DNA of 64,000 nt from NCBI RefSeq assembly GCF_000419445.1, contig NZ_AULK01000007.1, positions 19,515-83,514 on the forward strand. Direction: 5' to 3'. Source of the DNA: Gryllotalpicola ginsengisoli DSM 22003 (lineage in GTDB: Bacteria > Actinomycetota > Actinomycetes > Actinomycetales > Microbacteriaceae). The translations under genes and the position numbers were made by a program. Positions within the stretch are counted from its first letter, which is position 1, and each line of letters begins with the position of its first letter. Under the pieces are notes generated by a model. That model was not told the origin of the DNA, did not search any database, and saw nothing but the letters and a program-made list of their open reading frames with translations. This document shows positions 56,560 to 64,000 of the stretch, piece after piece.

Positions 56560-57354
56560 ATGGAGCTCGATCTCAAAGGCCGCGTCGTCGTCGTCACCGG
56601 AGCCGCGCGCGGCATCGGCCGCGGCATCGTCGACCGCTTCCTGGCCGAGGGCGCGCGCGTCGCCGCCCTCGACCTCTCGTTCGACGACCGGCCCGGGGAG
56701 GAGGCATCCGATCGCCTGATCGAGGTCGCCTGCGATGTGACGGATGCCGCCTCCGTCGCCGCCGCCGTCGAGGCGGTGCGCTCGCGCTTCGGCCGGGTGG
56801 ACGTGCTCGTCAACAACGCCGGCATCACCGTCGACGCACCCTTCGAGCAGATCGCCCCGGAGCGGTTCCGGGCGGTGATGGACGTGAACGTGACCGGCAC
56901 CTTCCTGATGGCGCGGGCCGTTGCGCCGATCATGAAGGAGCAGCGGTCGGGGCGCATCCTCAACGCGGCGAGCTTCGCCGCGATCGTGCCGGCGTACGGG
57001 GGCGCGGCCTACGCGGCGTCGAAGGCGGCGGTCGTGCAGCTCACGCGCGTGCTCGCCGGCGAGCTCGGGCCGTGGGGCGTGACCGTCAACTGCTACGCCC
57101 CGGGGATGGTGCCCACGGGCATCAACGGCTTCGCCGAGCTGGCGCCCGAGGCGCAGGAGCGCCTGCTCGACACCCTCACCCTGCGGCGCTGGGAGGAGCC
57201 GGACGACATCGCCCGGCTCCTCGTCTTCCTCGCCAGCGACGCCGCCTCGTACCTTACGGGCGCCCTGATCGACGTGAGCGGCGGCAAGCTCGCCACCCAG
57301 ATCCCCGCGAAGGCGTACGAGGCGGCGCAGGGTCTCCATCCACGCTTCGCGTGA
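56560..57354 (+). CDS. SDR-family oxidoreductase with repeat-encoded C-terminus
   Basis: A 264-aa classical SDR: TGAARGIGRGI, NNAG in VLVNNAGITVDAP, NAASFAAIVPAYGGAAYAASKAAV, and SDAASYLTGALIDVSGG at the C-terminal dimer region. Start at 56560 with GAGGGGG upstream; an in-frame ATG at 56536 is possible. The last codons (GLHPRFA and the stop) lie in a family-A palindromic element beginning at 57331, so the native C-terminus has been replaced or extended by the repeat. Confidence 0.87.
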   Translation: MELDLKGRVVVVTGAARGIGRGIVDRFLAEGARVAALDLSFDDRPGEEASDRLIEVACDVTDAASVAAAVEAVRSRFGRVDVLVNNAGITVDAPFEQIAPERFRAVMDVNVTGTFLMARAVAPIMKEQRSGRILNAASFAAIVPAYGGAAYAASKAAVVQLTRVLAGELGPWGVTVNCYAPGMVPTGINGFAELAPEAQERLLDTLTLRRWEEPDDIARLLVFLASDAASYLTGALIDVSGGKLATQIPAKAYEAAQGLHPRFA

Positions 57355-57459
57355 GTCGACCGGCGCAGTCACGCTTCGCGTGAGTCGACCGGCGCAGTCA
57401 CGCAGCGCAGCGCTGGGCAGCGCCGGCCGACTCAGCCGCGCAGCGGCTGAATGGAGGCC
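57331..57459. repeat. Family-A palindromic elements across a convergent stop region
   Basis: Bounded by GGTCTCCATCC (57331) and GAATGGAGGCC (57449-57459), with GTGAGTCGACCGGCGCAGTCACGC-type units between. It contains the stop codons of both the SDR gene and PEPCK. Confidence 0.85.
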
Positions 57460-59279
57460 AAGCGCGCCCGCAGCGCCTGCAGCTGCTCGTGCAGCGCCGC
57501 CGGCACGCGCTCGCCGAAGCGGGAGAAGAACTCCTCCGTGAGCGCGGCCTCCTCGAGCCAGGCCTCGGGGTCGACGGCGAAGAGCTGCCGCAGCTCCTCG
57601 GCGCCGACGTCGAGGCCGGAGACGTCGAGGTCCTCCTCTTCGGGAAGCAGGCCGATCGGCGCATCCGTCGCCCCGGCCTCGCCGTCGATGCGGCGCGCGA
57701 TCCACTCGAGCACGCGGATGTTGTCGCCGAAACCGGGCCACAGGTAGCCGCCGTCGGAGGACTTGCGGAACCAGTTGACGTTGAAGATCTTCGGCGCGGC
57801 GTCGCCGAGCGCGGCGCCGACCTTCAGCCAGTGCGCCCAGTAGTCGGCCATGTTGTAGCCGCAGAACGGCAGCATCGCGAACGGGTCGCGGCGCAGCTCG
57901 CCCACCTTGCCCTCGGCCGCCGCCGTCTGCTCGCTCGAGATCGTCGCCCCGAGGAACAAGCCGTGCGCCCAGTCGCGGGCCTCCATCACGAGCGGCACGT
58001 TCGTCGCCCGCCGGCCGCCGAAGATGATCGCGTCGATCGGGATGCCGTCCTGCGCCTCCCAGTCGTCCGCGATGGACGGGCACTGGTCGGCGGCGACGGT
58101 GAACCGCGCGTTCGGATGCGCCGCGGGGGAGCCGCTCGCGGGCGACCAGTGCTCCCCGCGCCAGTCGACGAGGTGGTCGGGGACCCGCTCGGTCATGCCC
58201 TCCCACCACACGTCGCCGTCGTCGGTGAGCGCCACGTTGGTGAAGATGGTGTTGCCCCAGATGGTGGCCATGGCGTTCGGGTTCGTGGTCTCGCCGGTGC
58301 CCGGCGCGACGCCGAAGAAGCCCGCTTCGGGGTTGATCGCCCACAGGCGCCCGTCCTCGCCCTGGCGCAGCCAGGCGATGTCGTCGCCGATCGTCTCGAC
58401 ACTCCAGCCCGGCAGCGTCGAGCGCAGCATCGCGAGGTTCGTCTTGCCGCACGCCGAGGGGAACGCCGCGGCCAGGTGGTACGCCCGGCCCTGCGGCGAG
58501 GTGAGCTTGATGATCAGCATGTGCTCGGCGAGCCAGCCCTCGTCGCGCGCCATGGCGCTCGCGATGCGCAGCGCGAACGACTTCTTGCCGAGCAGCGCGT
58601 TGCCGCCGTAGCCCGAGCCGAACGACCAGATCTCCCGCGACTCGGGGAAGTGCGAGATGTACTTCTTCTCATTGCACGGCCACTCGACGTCGGCCTCGCC
58701 CGGCTCGAGCGGCGCGCCCACCGAGTGCACCGCCTTCACCCACGGCGCCCCGGCCGCGATCTGCTCGAGGGCCGGCAGGCCGGCGCGGGTCATGATCAGC
58801 ATCGACAGCACGACGTAGGCGCTGTCGGTCACCTCGACGCCGAGCTTCGAGAGCCGCCCGCCGACGGGCCCCATCGAGAACGGCACGACGTACATGGTGC
58901 GCCCACGCATCGATCCGTCGAAGACGCCCAGCAGCTCGGCCTTCATCTCGGTCGGGTCGACCCAGTTGTTGGTGGGGCCGGCGTCCTCGCGTTTGCGCGA
59001 GCAGATGAAGGTGCGCGCCTCGACGCGGGCGACGTCGCTCGGCGCGCTGCGCGCCAGGTACGAGCCGGGCCGCAGCTCTCCGTTGAGCCGGATCAGCTTG
59101 CCCTCCGCCACCAGCTGCTGCGTCAACTCGTGGCGCTGACGCCGGCTGCCGTCGATCCAGACCACCTGGTCGGGGCGGGTGAGCGCTGCGATCTCCTCGA
59201 CCCACGCTTCGAGTGCGCCCTTCGGATCCGGGCCTTCCCGGGGCGTGGTGTGCGGGCGGCGATCGTCGATGAGCGTCAT
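57432..59279 (-). CDS. pckG: Phosphoenolpyruvate carboxykinase (GTP)
   Basis: A 615-aa GTP-type PEPCK. Key segments are [24 protein letters not shown], the Arg/Lys-rich [44 protein letters not shown]-loop [14 protein letters not shown] with active-site Cys, IGDDIAWL metal site, and [16 protein letters not shown]. It makes PEP from oxaloacetate for gluconeogenesis. The final residues ASIQPLRG are encoded by the family-A repeat. AAAGGAC precedes the ATG. Divergent from a RamB-like regulator with TTGC(GC)AATA sites between. Confidence 0.96.
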   Translation of the reverse strand: MTLIDDRRPHTTPREGPDPKGALEAWVEEIAALTRPDQVVWIDGSRRQRHELTQQLVAEGKLIRLNGELRPGSYLARSAPSDVARVEARTFICSRKREDAGPTNNWVDPTEMKAELLGVFDGSMRGRTMYVVPFSMGPVGGRLSKLGVEVTDSAYVVLSMLIMTRAGLPALEQIAAGAPWVKAVHSVGAPLEPGEADVEWPCNEKKYISHFPESREIWSFGSGYGGNALLGKKSFALRIASAMARDEGWLAEHMLIIKLTSPQGRAYHLAAAFPSACGKTNLAMLRSTLPGWSVETIGDDIAWLRQGEDGRLWAINPEAGFFGVAPGTGETTNPNAMATIWGNTIFTNVALTDDGDVWWEGMTERVPDHLVDWRGEHWSPASGSPAAHPNARFTVAADQCPSIADDWEAQDGIPIDAIIFGGRRATNVPLVMEARDWAHGLFLGATISSEQTAAAEGKVGELRRDPFAMLPFCGYNMADYWAHWLKVGAALGDAAPKIFNVNWFRKSSDGGYLWPGFGDNIRVLEWIARRIDGEAGATDAPIGLLPEEEDLDVSGLDVGAEELRQLFAVDPEAWLEEAALTEEFFSRFGERVPAALHEQLQALRARLASIQPLRG

Positions 59280-59295
59280 GGTCGAGTCCTTTCGC

Positions 59296-59305
59296 TTGCG
59301 CAATA
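59296..59305. promoter_or_regulatory. Candidate regulator site in pckG/RamB-like gap
   Basis: TTGCGCAATA, a palindromic TTGCGCAA core, 17 nt before the PEPCK start. A related TTGCAATA lies at 59379-59386. Both resemble the TTTGCAAA cores described for RamB in Corynebacterium. Confidence 0.35.
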
Positions 59306-59384
59306 TCGCGTCGTGTTGCCATCATTCGTCGCGATCGGATGCTCCGACCCCGGAGACTTGAGTTAATTTCCGCCGATCTTGCAA

Positions 59385-59390
59385 TAGGGT
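59385..59390 (+). promoter_or_regulatory. Leaderless -10 box of RamB-like gene
   Basis: TAGGGT ends 7 nt before the ATG at 59398, within the second TTGCAATA candidate site. Autoregulation is possible. Confidence 0.5.
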
Positions 59391-59397
59391 GAAGTTC

Positions 59398-60843
59398 ATG
59401 ATTCAGGCCAACGGCGACCTGGTGACCGTGGGGCGGCGCATCCGTCACCACCGGGTGCAGCGCAAGATGACCCTCGACCAACTCGGCGAACGCGTGGGCG
59501 CCGCCGCCTCGCAGCTCTCGCTCATCGAGAACGGCCGGCGCGAGCCGAAGCTCGGACTGCTGCGCGCGATCGCCGCCGAGCTCGACATCGAGGTGACCGA
59601 CCTGCTCTCGGGAGAGGCGCCCGACGAGCGCTCGGCGCTCGAGATCGAGCTGGCGAAGGCGCAGTCCGGTCCGCTGTACGCCTCGACCGGCCTGCCGGTG
59701 GTGCGGCCGACGAAGGGCACACCGACCGCCGTGCTCGAGGCGCTCGTGGGGCTGCACCGCGAGCTCGCCCGTCGCGCGCGCGAGCAGATCGCGACGCCCG
59801 AGCAGGCGCGCCGGGCCACCACCGAGCTGCGGATGTGGATGCGCGAGCGCGACAACTACCTGCCCGACATCGAGGCGATCGCGGAGGAGCGGGTGCGCGC
59901 CTCGGGGCACGTGCAGGGCGCGCTCACGCACCGCGAGGTGATGACGATGGCCGAGCAGCTCGGCTTCCAGCTGCTCTACGTGGAGGACCTGCCGCCCTCG
60001 GCGCGCTCGATCACCGACCTCGCCAACGGGCGCATCTACCTGCCGCCGGCGTCGATCCCCGGCGGCCACGGCCTGCGGTCGATGGCGCTGCAGGCCATCG
60101 CGCACCGGGTGCTCGGGCACTCCGCGCCCGGCGACTATGCGACCTTCCTGCGTCAGCGGCTCGAGATCAACTACTTCGCCGCGTGCTGCCTGATGCCGCG
60201 CGAGGCGGCCGTGGCCTACCTCACCAAGGCGAAGAAGGAGCGCGAGCTCGACGTCGAGGACTTCCGCGACGCATTCGGCACCACGCAGGAGTCCGCGGCG
60301 ATGCGGCTGACCAACCTCGCCACCTCGCACCTCGACATCCGCACGCACTTCCTGCGCGTCGGCAGCGACGGGGCGATCTACCGGGTCTACGAGAACGACG
60401 GCCTGCCGCTGCCGGCGGACGTCACGGGCGCGGTGGAGGGGCAGCTGGTGTGCAAGACCTGGAACGCGCGGGCGGCGCTCGACCGGTCGTCGCACACGAC
60501 CGCGGTGTACCAGTACACCGACACCCCGGCCGGCACCTTCTGGTGCGAGACGCAGACCGGATCCACCTCGACCGAGCGGTTCTCCATCACCTTCGGGGTG
60601 CCGTTCGACGACGCCAAGTGGTTCCGCGGCCGTGAGACGACGAACCGCGCCGTCTCACGCTGCCCCGACCCGGCCTGCTGCCACACGCCGCCGGCCGAGC
60701 TGGAGCAGAAGTGGCGCGGGCGGGCGTGGCCGTCGGCCAGGGCGCACACGCACATCCTCGCGCCGCTGCCGTCGGGGGAGTTCCCCGGGGTCGACGACTC
60801 GGAGCTCTACGAATTCCTGGAGCGGCACGCGCCGGAGCAGTGA
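59398..60843 (+). CDS. RamB-like XRE/short-chain-acyl-CoA regulator
   Basis: A 481-aa regulator. Residues 8-70 are an XRE helix-turn-helix (VGRRIRHHRVQRKMTLDQLGERVGAAASQLSLIENGRREPKL). A metallopeptidase-like (IrrE/ImmA) middle follows, with MALQAIAHRVLGHSAP where HExxH would be expected, so the zinc site is degenerate. The C-terminal domain (CPDPACCHTPP) contains Cys/His and resembles the short-chain fatty acyl-CoA regulator family. RamB controls acetate and glyoxylate genes in corynebacteria. Its position next to PEPCK suggests control of gluconeogenesis. An alternative GTG 59389 would overlap the -10 box. Confidence 0.85.
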   Translation: MIQANGDLVTVGRRIRHHRVQRKMTLDQLGERVGAAASQLSLIENGRREPKLGLLRAIAAELDIEVTDLLSGEAPDERSALEIELAKAQSGPLYASTGLPVVRPTKGTPTAVLEALVGLHRELARRAREQIATPEQARRATTELRMWMRERDNYLPDIEAIAEERVRASGHVQGALTHREVMTMAEQLGFQLLYVEDLPPSARSITDLANGRIYLPPASIPGGHGLRSMALQAIAHRVLGHSAPGDYATFLRQRLEINYFAACCLMPREAAVAYLTKAKKERELDVEDFRDAFGTTQESAAMRLTNLATSHLDIRTHFLRVGSDGAIYRVYENDGLPLPADVTGAVEGQLVCKTWNARAALDRSSHTTAVYQYTDTPAGTFWCETQTGSTSTERFSITFGVPFDDAKWFRGRETTNRAVSRCPDPACCHTPPAELEQKWRGRAWPSARAHTHILAPLPSGEFPGVDDSELYEFLERHAPEQ

Positions 60844-60851
60844 GCGCCGCT

Positions 60852-60882
60852 GGTCGACTCACGCGGAGCGTGAATGGAGACC
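60852..60882. repeat. Single family-A palindromic unit
   Basis: A minimal 31-bp copy: GGTCGACTC, hairpin TCACGC-GGA-GCGTGA, then GAATGGAGACC. Extragenic, between convergent stops. Confidence 0.85.
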
Positions 60883-60887
60883 CGCCC

Positions 60888-61886
60888 TCACCACTTCTCG
60901 GGCCGGTGCTCCGCGACGACCCGGCGCACCGTGCCGGAGGCCGAGCGCAGCACGATCGACTCGGTGCGGATCACCCGCGGCGTCCGCTCGACGCCGCGCA
61001 CGAGCTCGCCGTTCGTCACGCCCGTCGCCACGAAGTAGGTGTTGTCGCTGCGCACCAGGTCGTCGAGCTGCAGCACGCGGTCGAGGTCGTGCCCGGCGGC
61101 GAGCGCCTTCTCGCGCTCCGCGTCATCCTTCGGCGCGAGGCGCCCCTGCAGCACCCCGCCGAGCGCCTTGACCGCGCAGGCCGTGATGATGCCCTCCGGG
61201 GTGCCGCCGACGCCGACGCAGAGGTCGACCTTCGAGCCGTCGCGGGCCGCGTTGATGCCGCCGGCCACGTCGCCGTCGAGCAGCAGCCGAGTGCTCGCCC
61301 CGGCGTCCCGGATCTCCTCGATCAGCCGCGCGTGCCGCGGCCGGTCGAGCACCGCCACGACGATGTCGGCGACCTCCTTGCCCTTCGCCTTGGCCAGCGC
61401 GCGGATGTTCTCGGCGATCGGGCGCTCGAGGTCGACGACGCCGACGCCCTCCGGCCCGCAGACGAGCTTGTCCATGTAGAAGACGGCCGTCGGGTCGAAC
61501 ATGGACCCGCGGTCGGCGACCGCGATCACGCTCAGCGCGTTGTTGCGCCCCGCCGCCGTGAGCGAGGTGCCGTCAACGGGGTCGACCGCGATGTCGCAGG
61601 CCGGCCCCTGCCCGTCGCCGACCCGCTCGCCGTTGTACAGCATGGGCGCGTTGTCCTTCTCGCCCTCGCCGATCACGACCGTGCCGTCGAAGTGCACGGT
61701 GCCGAGGAAGGCGCGCATGGCGTCCACCGCGGCGCCGTCGGCCTTCTCCTTCTGGCCCCGTCCGACCCAGGCGGATGCCTGGATCGCCGCCGCCTCCGTG
61801 GCGCGGACGAGCTCCATGCCGAGGTTGCGGTCGGGTGCCAGCAGGTGCGGTTCGTGCAGGTCGGAGACATCGGCAAGATCGGTCAT
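60888..61886 (-). CDS. glpX: Fructose-1,6-bisphosphatase class II
   Basis: A 332-aa GlpX-type phosphatase: [20 protein letters not shown], metal site [54 protein letters not shown], and [26 protein letters not shown]. It catalyses the last irreversible gluconeogenic step before glucose 6-phosphate and fits with pckG nearby. ATG 61886 lies 7 nt after TACCGT on the minus strand, so it is probably leaderless; a longer frame to 61973 is disfavoured. Confidence 0.95.
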   Translation of the reverse strand: MTDLADVSDLHEPHLLAPDRNLGMELVRATEAAAIQASAWVGRGQKEKADGAAVDAMRAFLGTVHFDGTVVIGEGEKDNAPMLYNGERVGDGQGPACDIAVDPVDGTSLTAAGRNNALSVIAVADRGSMFDPTAVFYMDKLVCGPEGVGVVDLERPIAENIRALAKAKGKEVADIVVAVLDRPRHARLIEEIRDAGASTRLLLDGDVAGGINAARDGSKVDLCVGVGGTPEGIITACAVKALGGVLQGRLAPKDDAEREKALAAGHDLDRVLQLDDLVRSDNTYFVATGVTNGELVRGVERTPRVIRTESIVLRSASGTVRRVVAEHRPEKW

Positions 61887-61893
61887 GTGTCTC

Positions 61894-61899
61894 ACGGTA
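61894..61899 (-). promoter_or_regulatory. Leaderless -10 box of glpX
   Basis: TACCGT on the minus strand, 7 nt before the ATG at 61886. Confidence 0.5.
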
Positions 61900-61986
61900 G
61901 GCCGGTCGGGAGGTGGCCGCACCCGCCCCGGATGGGAAAGAACGTGAATTCTTGACAGACGCGGGGCAGGCACGACGCGGCCCGGC

Positions 61987-61992
61987 TAAGGT
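61987..61992 (+). promoter_or_regulatory. Leaderless -10 box of GNAT gene
   Basis: TAAGGT ends 6 nt before the ATG at 61999. A TTGACA word lies near 61953 but is too far for a -35. Confidence 0.5.
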
Positions 61993-61998
61993 GCCCGC

Positions 61999-62571
61999 AT
62001 GGCCTACCAGGTGCTCCCGGCGACGGCGCCGCTGTGGCCCGCCCTCGAGCGGCTGTTCGGGCGCGGCGGCGCCTCGAACGGATGCTGGTGCATGTACTGG
62101 TTGCTAGGGCCCGAGTACCACCGCCGCGATCGCGCGCTGAACCGGCAGGCGCTGCGCGCGTCGGTCGAGCAGGGCCCGCCGCCGGGGCTGCTCGCCTTCG
62201 CCGAGGGCGCCGACCCCGAGCGCGATGCGGCGATCGGATGGCTCCGGCTCACGCCGCGCGCCGAGCTCGCCTGGCTGAACGCGAAGCGCGAGTTCGCCCC
62301 GGTCGACGAGCAGCCGGTCTGGTCGGTGTCGTGCCTCTACGTCGGCTCCCGTCATCGCCGCTCCGGCGTGGCCGGGGCGCTCGTGCGCGCGGCCGTCGAG
62401 CAGGCCGCGGCGGGTGGGGCGCCGGCGGTCGAGGCGTATCCGGTCGACGCATCCGTGCCGGGCGCGACGCGCAACGCCTTCACCGGCTACCTGACCACGT
62501 TCCTCGCCGCCGGGTTCACCGAGGTGGCGCGCCGGGCGCCGGCGCGGCCGATCGTGCGGCATCCCGCATGA
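61999..62571 (+). CDS. GNAT-family N-acetyltransferase
   Basis: A 190-aa acetyltransferase: SNGCWCMYWLLGPEYHRRD at the N-terminus, VWSVSCLYVGSRHRRSGVAGALVRAAVEQA (acetyl-CoA R/Q-x-x-G-x-G/A loop RHRRSGVAGAL) and a C-terminal GFTEVARR. The N-terminal Cys-Trp-Cys pattern occurs in a recognisable actinobacterial subgroup. Substrate unknown. Its last 56 bp overlap the convergent transporter pseudogene. Confidence 0.83.
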   Translation: MAYQVLPATAPLWPALERLFGRGGASNGCWCMYWLLGPEYHRRDRALNRQALRASVEQGPPPGLLAFAEGADPERDAAIGWLRLTPRAELAWLNAKREFAPVDEQPVWSVSCLYVGSRHRRSGVAGALVRAAVEQAAAGGAPAVEAYPVDASVPGATRNAFTGYLTTFLAAGFTEVARRAPARPIVRHPA

Positions 62572-63389
62572 GCGCGAGCGCGGCGAGCGCGACCAGCGCG
62601 CACCCGGCCATCGTGAAGCCCATCAGCGGGGCGTCGACCCCGTGCAGCGAGACCAGCGGCGGAAGCACCGCGCCGACCAGGAACTGGAACACGCCGAGCA
62701 CGGCGGAGGCGCTGCCGGCACCGCGGGCGTGCGGGCCGAGCGCGAGCGCCGTGTTGTTCGGCGTCTGCCCGCCCTGGCCGGCGACCGCGACGAACACCGC
62801 GACCAGCAGCAGCGCCCTCGGCGCGCGCAGCGCTCCGGCGAAGCCGGCCACGGCGGCGCCCGCGGCGATGGCGACGAGGCAGCCGACGAGCACGCGGCGG
62901 GTGCCGAGCCGGGAGATCAGCGCCGGGTTCACCTGGCCGACGAGCACGATGCCCGCGGCGTTGGCGGCGAACACGACCGCGAACAGCTGAGCCGACAGCC
63001 CGTAGTCGTCCTGCAGCACCAGGGAGCTCATCGAGATGTACACGAAGAGGGCGCCCGAGGCGAAGCCGAGCGACACGGCGTGGCCCATGAACCGCCAGTC
63101 GCGGGCGATCCTGCCGAACCAGCGCAGCTGCTCGCCGAAGCCGCCCTCGTGCCGGTTCTCCGGCGCCAGCGAGTCGGGCACCCACAGCCAGCTCGCCACG
63201 AGGATCGCGAAGCCGATGACGGCGAGCACGAGGAACACACCCCGCCAGTCCGTGACCACGAGCAGTGCACCGCCGGCCACCGGGGCGAGCACGGGCGCCG
63301 CACCCGACACGATCATCAGCCGCGAGAACACCCGCGCCGCGTCGTCGCCCTCGTAGAGGTCGCGCACCACGGCCCGGCTCACGGCGAGT
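62516..63389 (-). pseudogene. Bcr/CflA-type MFS transporter, 5' part lost to IS insertion
   Basis: About 290 residues of a drug-resistance MFS remain: SRAVVRDLYEGDDAARVFSRLMIVSGAAPVLAPVAGGALL (motif typical of Bcr/CflA after TM4), down to the last TMs. The first roughly 110-120 residues are missing. The frame runs straight into GGGTCTGTCC at about 63390, the end of an IS256-family element, so the gene was interrupted. A GTG at 63382 could start a truncated protein lacking the first helices, unlikely to work. Confidence 0.8.
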
Positions 63390-63658
63390 CCGGGTCTGTC
63401 CGTTAAACGGTGTGTGAGGGTCCGGTGGTTTTCAGTGGGTGGTTTTCTCGAACCGTCCGGCGAAGGTGATCGCGAACGCGTTCAGCGCGGGCTTCCACCT
63501 CGTCACCCAGCGTGCCCGGCCCCCGCCGGTGGGGTCAAGCGACCGCGTCACGAGGTAGAGACACTTCAGCGCGGCGGCCTCGTTCGGGAAGTGCCCGCGC
63601 GCCCGGACGGCGCGCCGGTAGCGGGCGTTGATCGACTCGATCGCGTTGGTACCGGCTA
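63390..63658 (-). mobile_element. IS256-family element, 3' end fragment
   Basis: The terminal sequence GGGTCTGTCCGTTAAACGG begins at about 63390 inside the transporter gene. The minus strand then encodes the C-terminus of an IS256-type transposase. The fragment ends near 63656 where an IS110-family element begins. Whether the rest of the IS256 element lies past the window is unknown. Confidence 0.75.
63432..63658 (-). pseudogene. IS256-family transposase, C-terminal fragment
   Basis: Translation reads GTNAIESINARYRRAVRARGHFPNEAAALKCLYLVTRSLDPTGGGRARWVTRWKPALNAFAITF and ends TTH. The E in NAIE is the third acid of the DDE triad. Only about 75 residues remain. The coding frame loses similarity upstream of GTNAIES, around 63655. 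Confidence 0.82.
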
Positions 63659-63914
63659 TGAAAGTGGAGGGCGCCTCGCGTTGTCTGTCTGGCTGGCCGG
63701 GCTGCTGGGCTTGGTCTTACGGTGGGACCGTCCGGGACAGGGGCGTCTTGGGGAGATCGGTATGGGCAGGTCGTTCTTGTTCGATGGGCTGAGCGCCCGT
63801 GTTAGTAGATGACCGCCCTTGCGACTTGTCCGGCTGTGCTGGGAGCACGAATCCGTAGGTGTCGGTTTGCCCGCCTCTCCCCGTGTGAAGAACAGGCTGT
63901 GAGGGAGGACGGAG
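63657..63914 (+). ncRNA. IS110 left-end non-coding region, candidate bridge RNA
   Basis: About 255 nt precede the IS110-type recombinase gene with no ORF of its own and several small hairpins, including GTGCT-GGG-AGCAC (about 63853-63865) and GGGC-TGAGC-GCCC. In IS110-group elements this position encodes the bridge RNA that pairs with donor and target DNA. The exact RNA ends and loops cannot be set by eye. Confidence 0.45.
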
Positions 63915-64000
63915 ATGGGACGGTTCATCGGCTTGGATATCCACCGCGACTTCGCGCAGGTCGCGGTCCTCGAAGATGGCATGCTGACTGACGCCGGGCA
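63915..64000 (+). CDS. IS110-family recombinase/transposase, N-terminal part
   Basis: ATG 63915 with GGAGG upstream. The visible residues read MGRFIGLDIHRDFAQVAVLEDGML, the first strand of the RuvC-like DEDD domain with its catalytic Asp (GLDIHRD). About 29 residues are visible before the window ends. Partial at the 3' end. Confidence 0.82.
   Translation, partial: MGRFIGLDIHRDFAQVAVLEDGMLTDAG

Larger units (their letters stand above)
63657..64000 (+). mobile_element. IS110-family insertion sequence, left part
   Basis: It starts inside the IS256 transposase fragment at about 63657 and runs off the window. It contains a long non-coding left end followed by the recombinase start. Confidence 0.7.

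Noticed and set aside
61947..61992. TTGACA at about 61953 with TAAGGT as a classical promoter
   Set aside because: The spacing is about 29 nt instead of 16-18; only the -10 box is kept.

Overview
The window looks like chromosome of a high-GC actinobacterium, most likely a member of the Microbacteriaceae. The support is the very high GC with strong GC3 bias, an Lsr2 nucleoid protein, an FMN-reductase/luciferase-like pair of the corynebacterial CE1758/CE1759 type, a DUF222/HNH protein, many GTG starts, leaderless promoters, and the over-used word CGGATGC/GCATCCG. I saw no rRNA, tRNA or CRISPR array.

Layout. 1-950: a partial FUSC-like membrane protein, then lsr2 behind an AT-rich leader. 957-13251: a surface-glycan cluster with GmhA, GmhB, an HldE-type kinase/nucleotidyltransferase fused to a third glycosyltransferase-like domain, a second PfkB kinase, three GT9 and two other glycosyltransferases, an SDR and an aldehyde dehydrogenase. 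Together these can make and transfer a nucleotide-activated heptose, which is unusual for a Gram-positive. 13252-17242: repeats, a DUF6098-like protein, a flavin monooxygenase/reductase pair, a nucleoside hydrolase and a perfect 57-bp palindrome. 17243-22081: a MetE-like enzyme, then a sugar transporter / LacI regulator / mannose-6-phosphate-isomerase-like locus with a perfect LacI-type operator. 22083-28896: an NYN/OST-HTH protein, a large LuxR regulator and a TasA-like protein / SipW-type peptidase / RCC1-repeat protein cassette.

28897-35745: a coiled-coil membrane protein, RecQ, two small acidic proteins, and a type III PKS/methyltransferase/membrane-protein operon whose coding sequences contain palindromic repeats. 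It is bracketed by two copies of a 126-bp double-palindrome element. 35746-44673: a long minus-strand operon encoding a MacAB-like ABC system with two adaptors and a lipoprotein, an SDR and a zinc alcohol dehydrogenase. 44813-48118: a GAF regulator with acetaldehyde dehydrogenase and DUF779. 48169-55004: SSS symporter, small proteins, VOC protein, MFS exporter, HNH protein. 55016-61886: GntR regulator, two SDRs, and central carbon genes (PEPCK, a RamB-like regulator, class II FBPase). 61999-64000: a GNAT acetyltransferase and a Bcr/CflA-type transporter gene broken by an IS256-family end, which is itself interrupted by an IS110-family element.

Three non-gene layers stand out. First, GNNT-N16-GGGTAC boxes resembling SigB/SigF stress promoters lie 9-11 nt before several start codons. 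Second, two families of REP-like palindromes have constant flanks and covarying stems, and some copies lie in frame inside genes. Third, a paired 54-bp inverted-repeat element occurs twice with identical geometry. All functional calls were made by reading the sequence; no database search was run.
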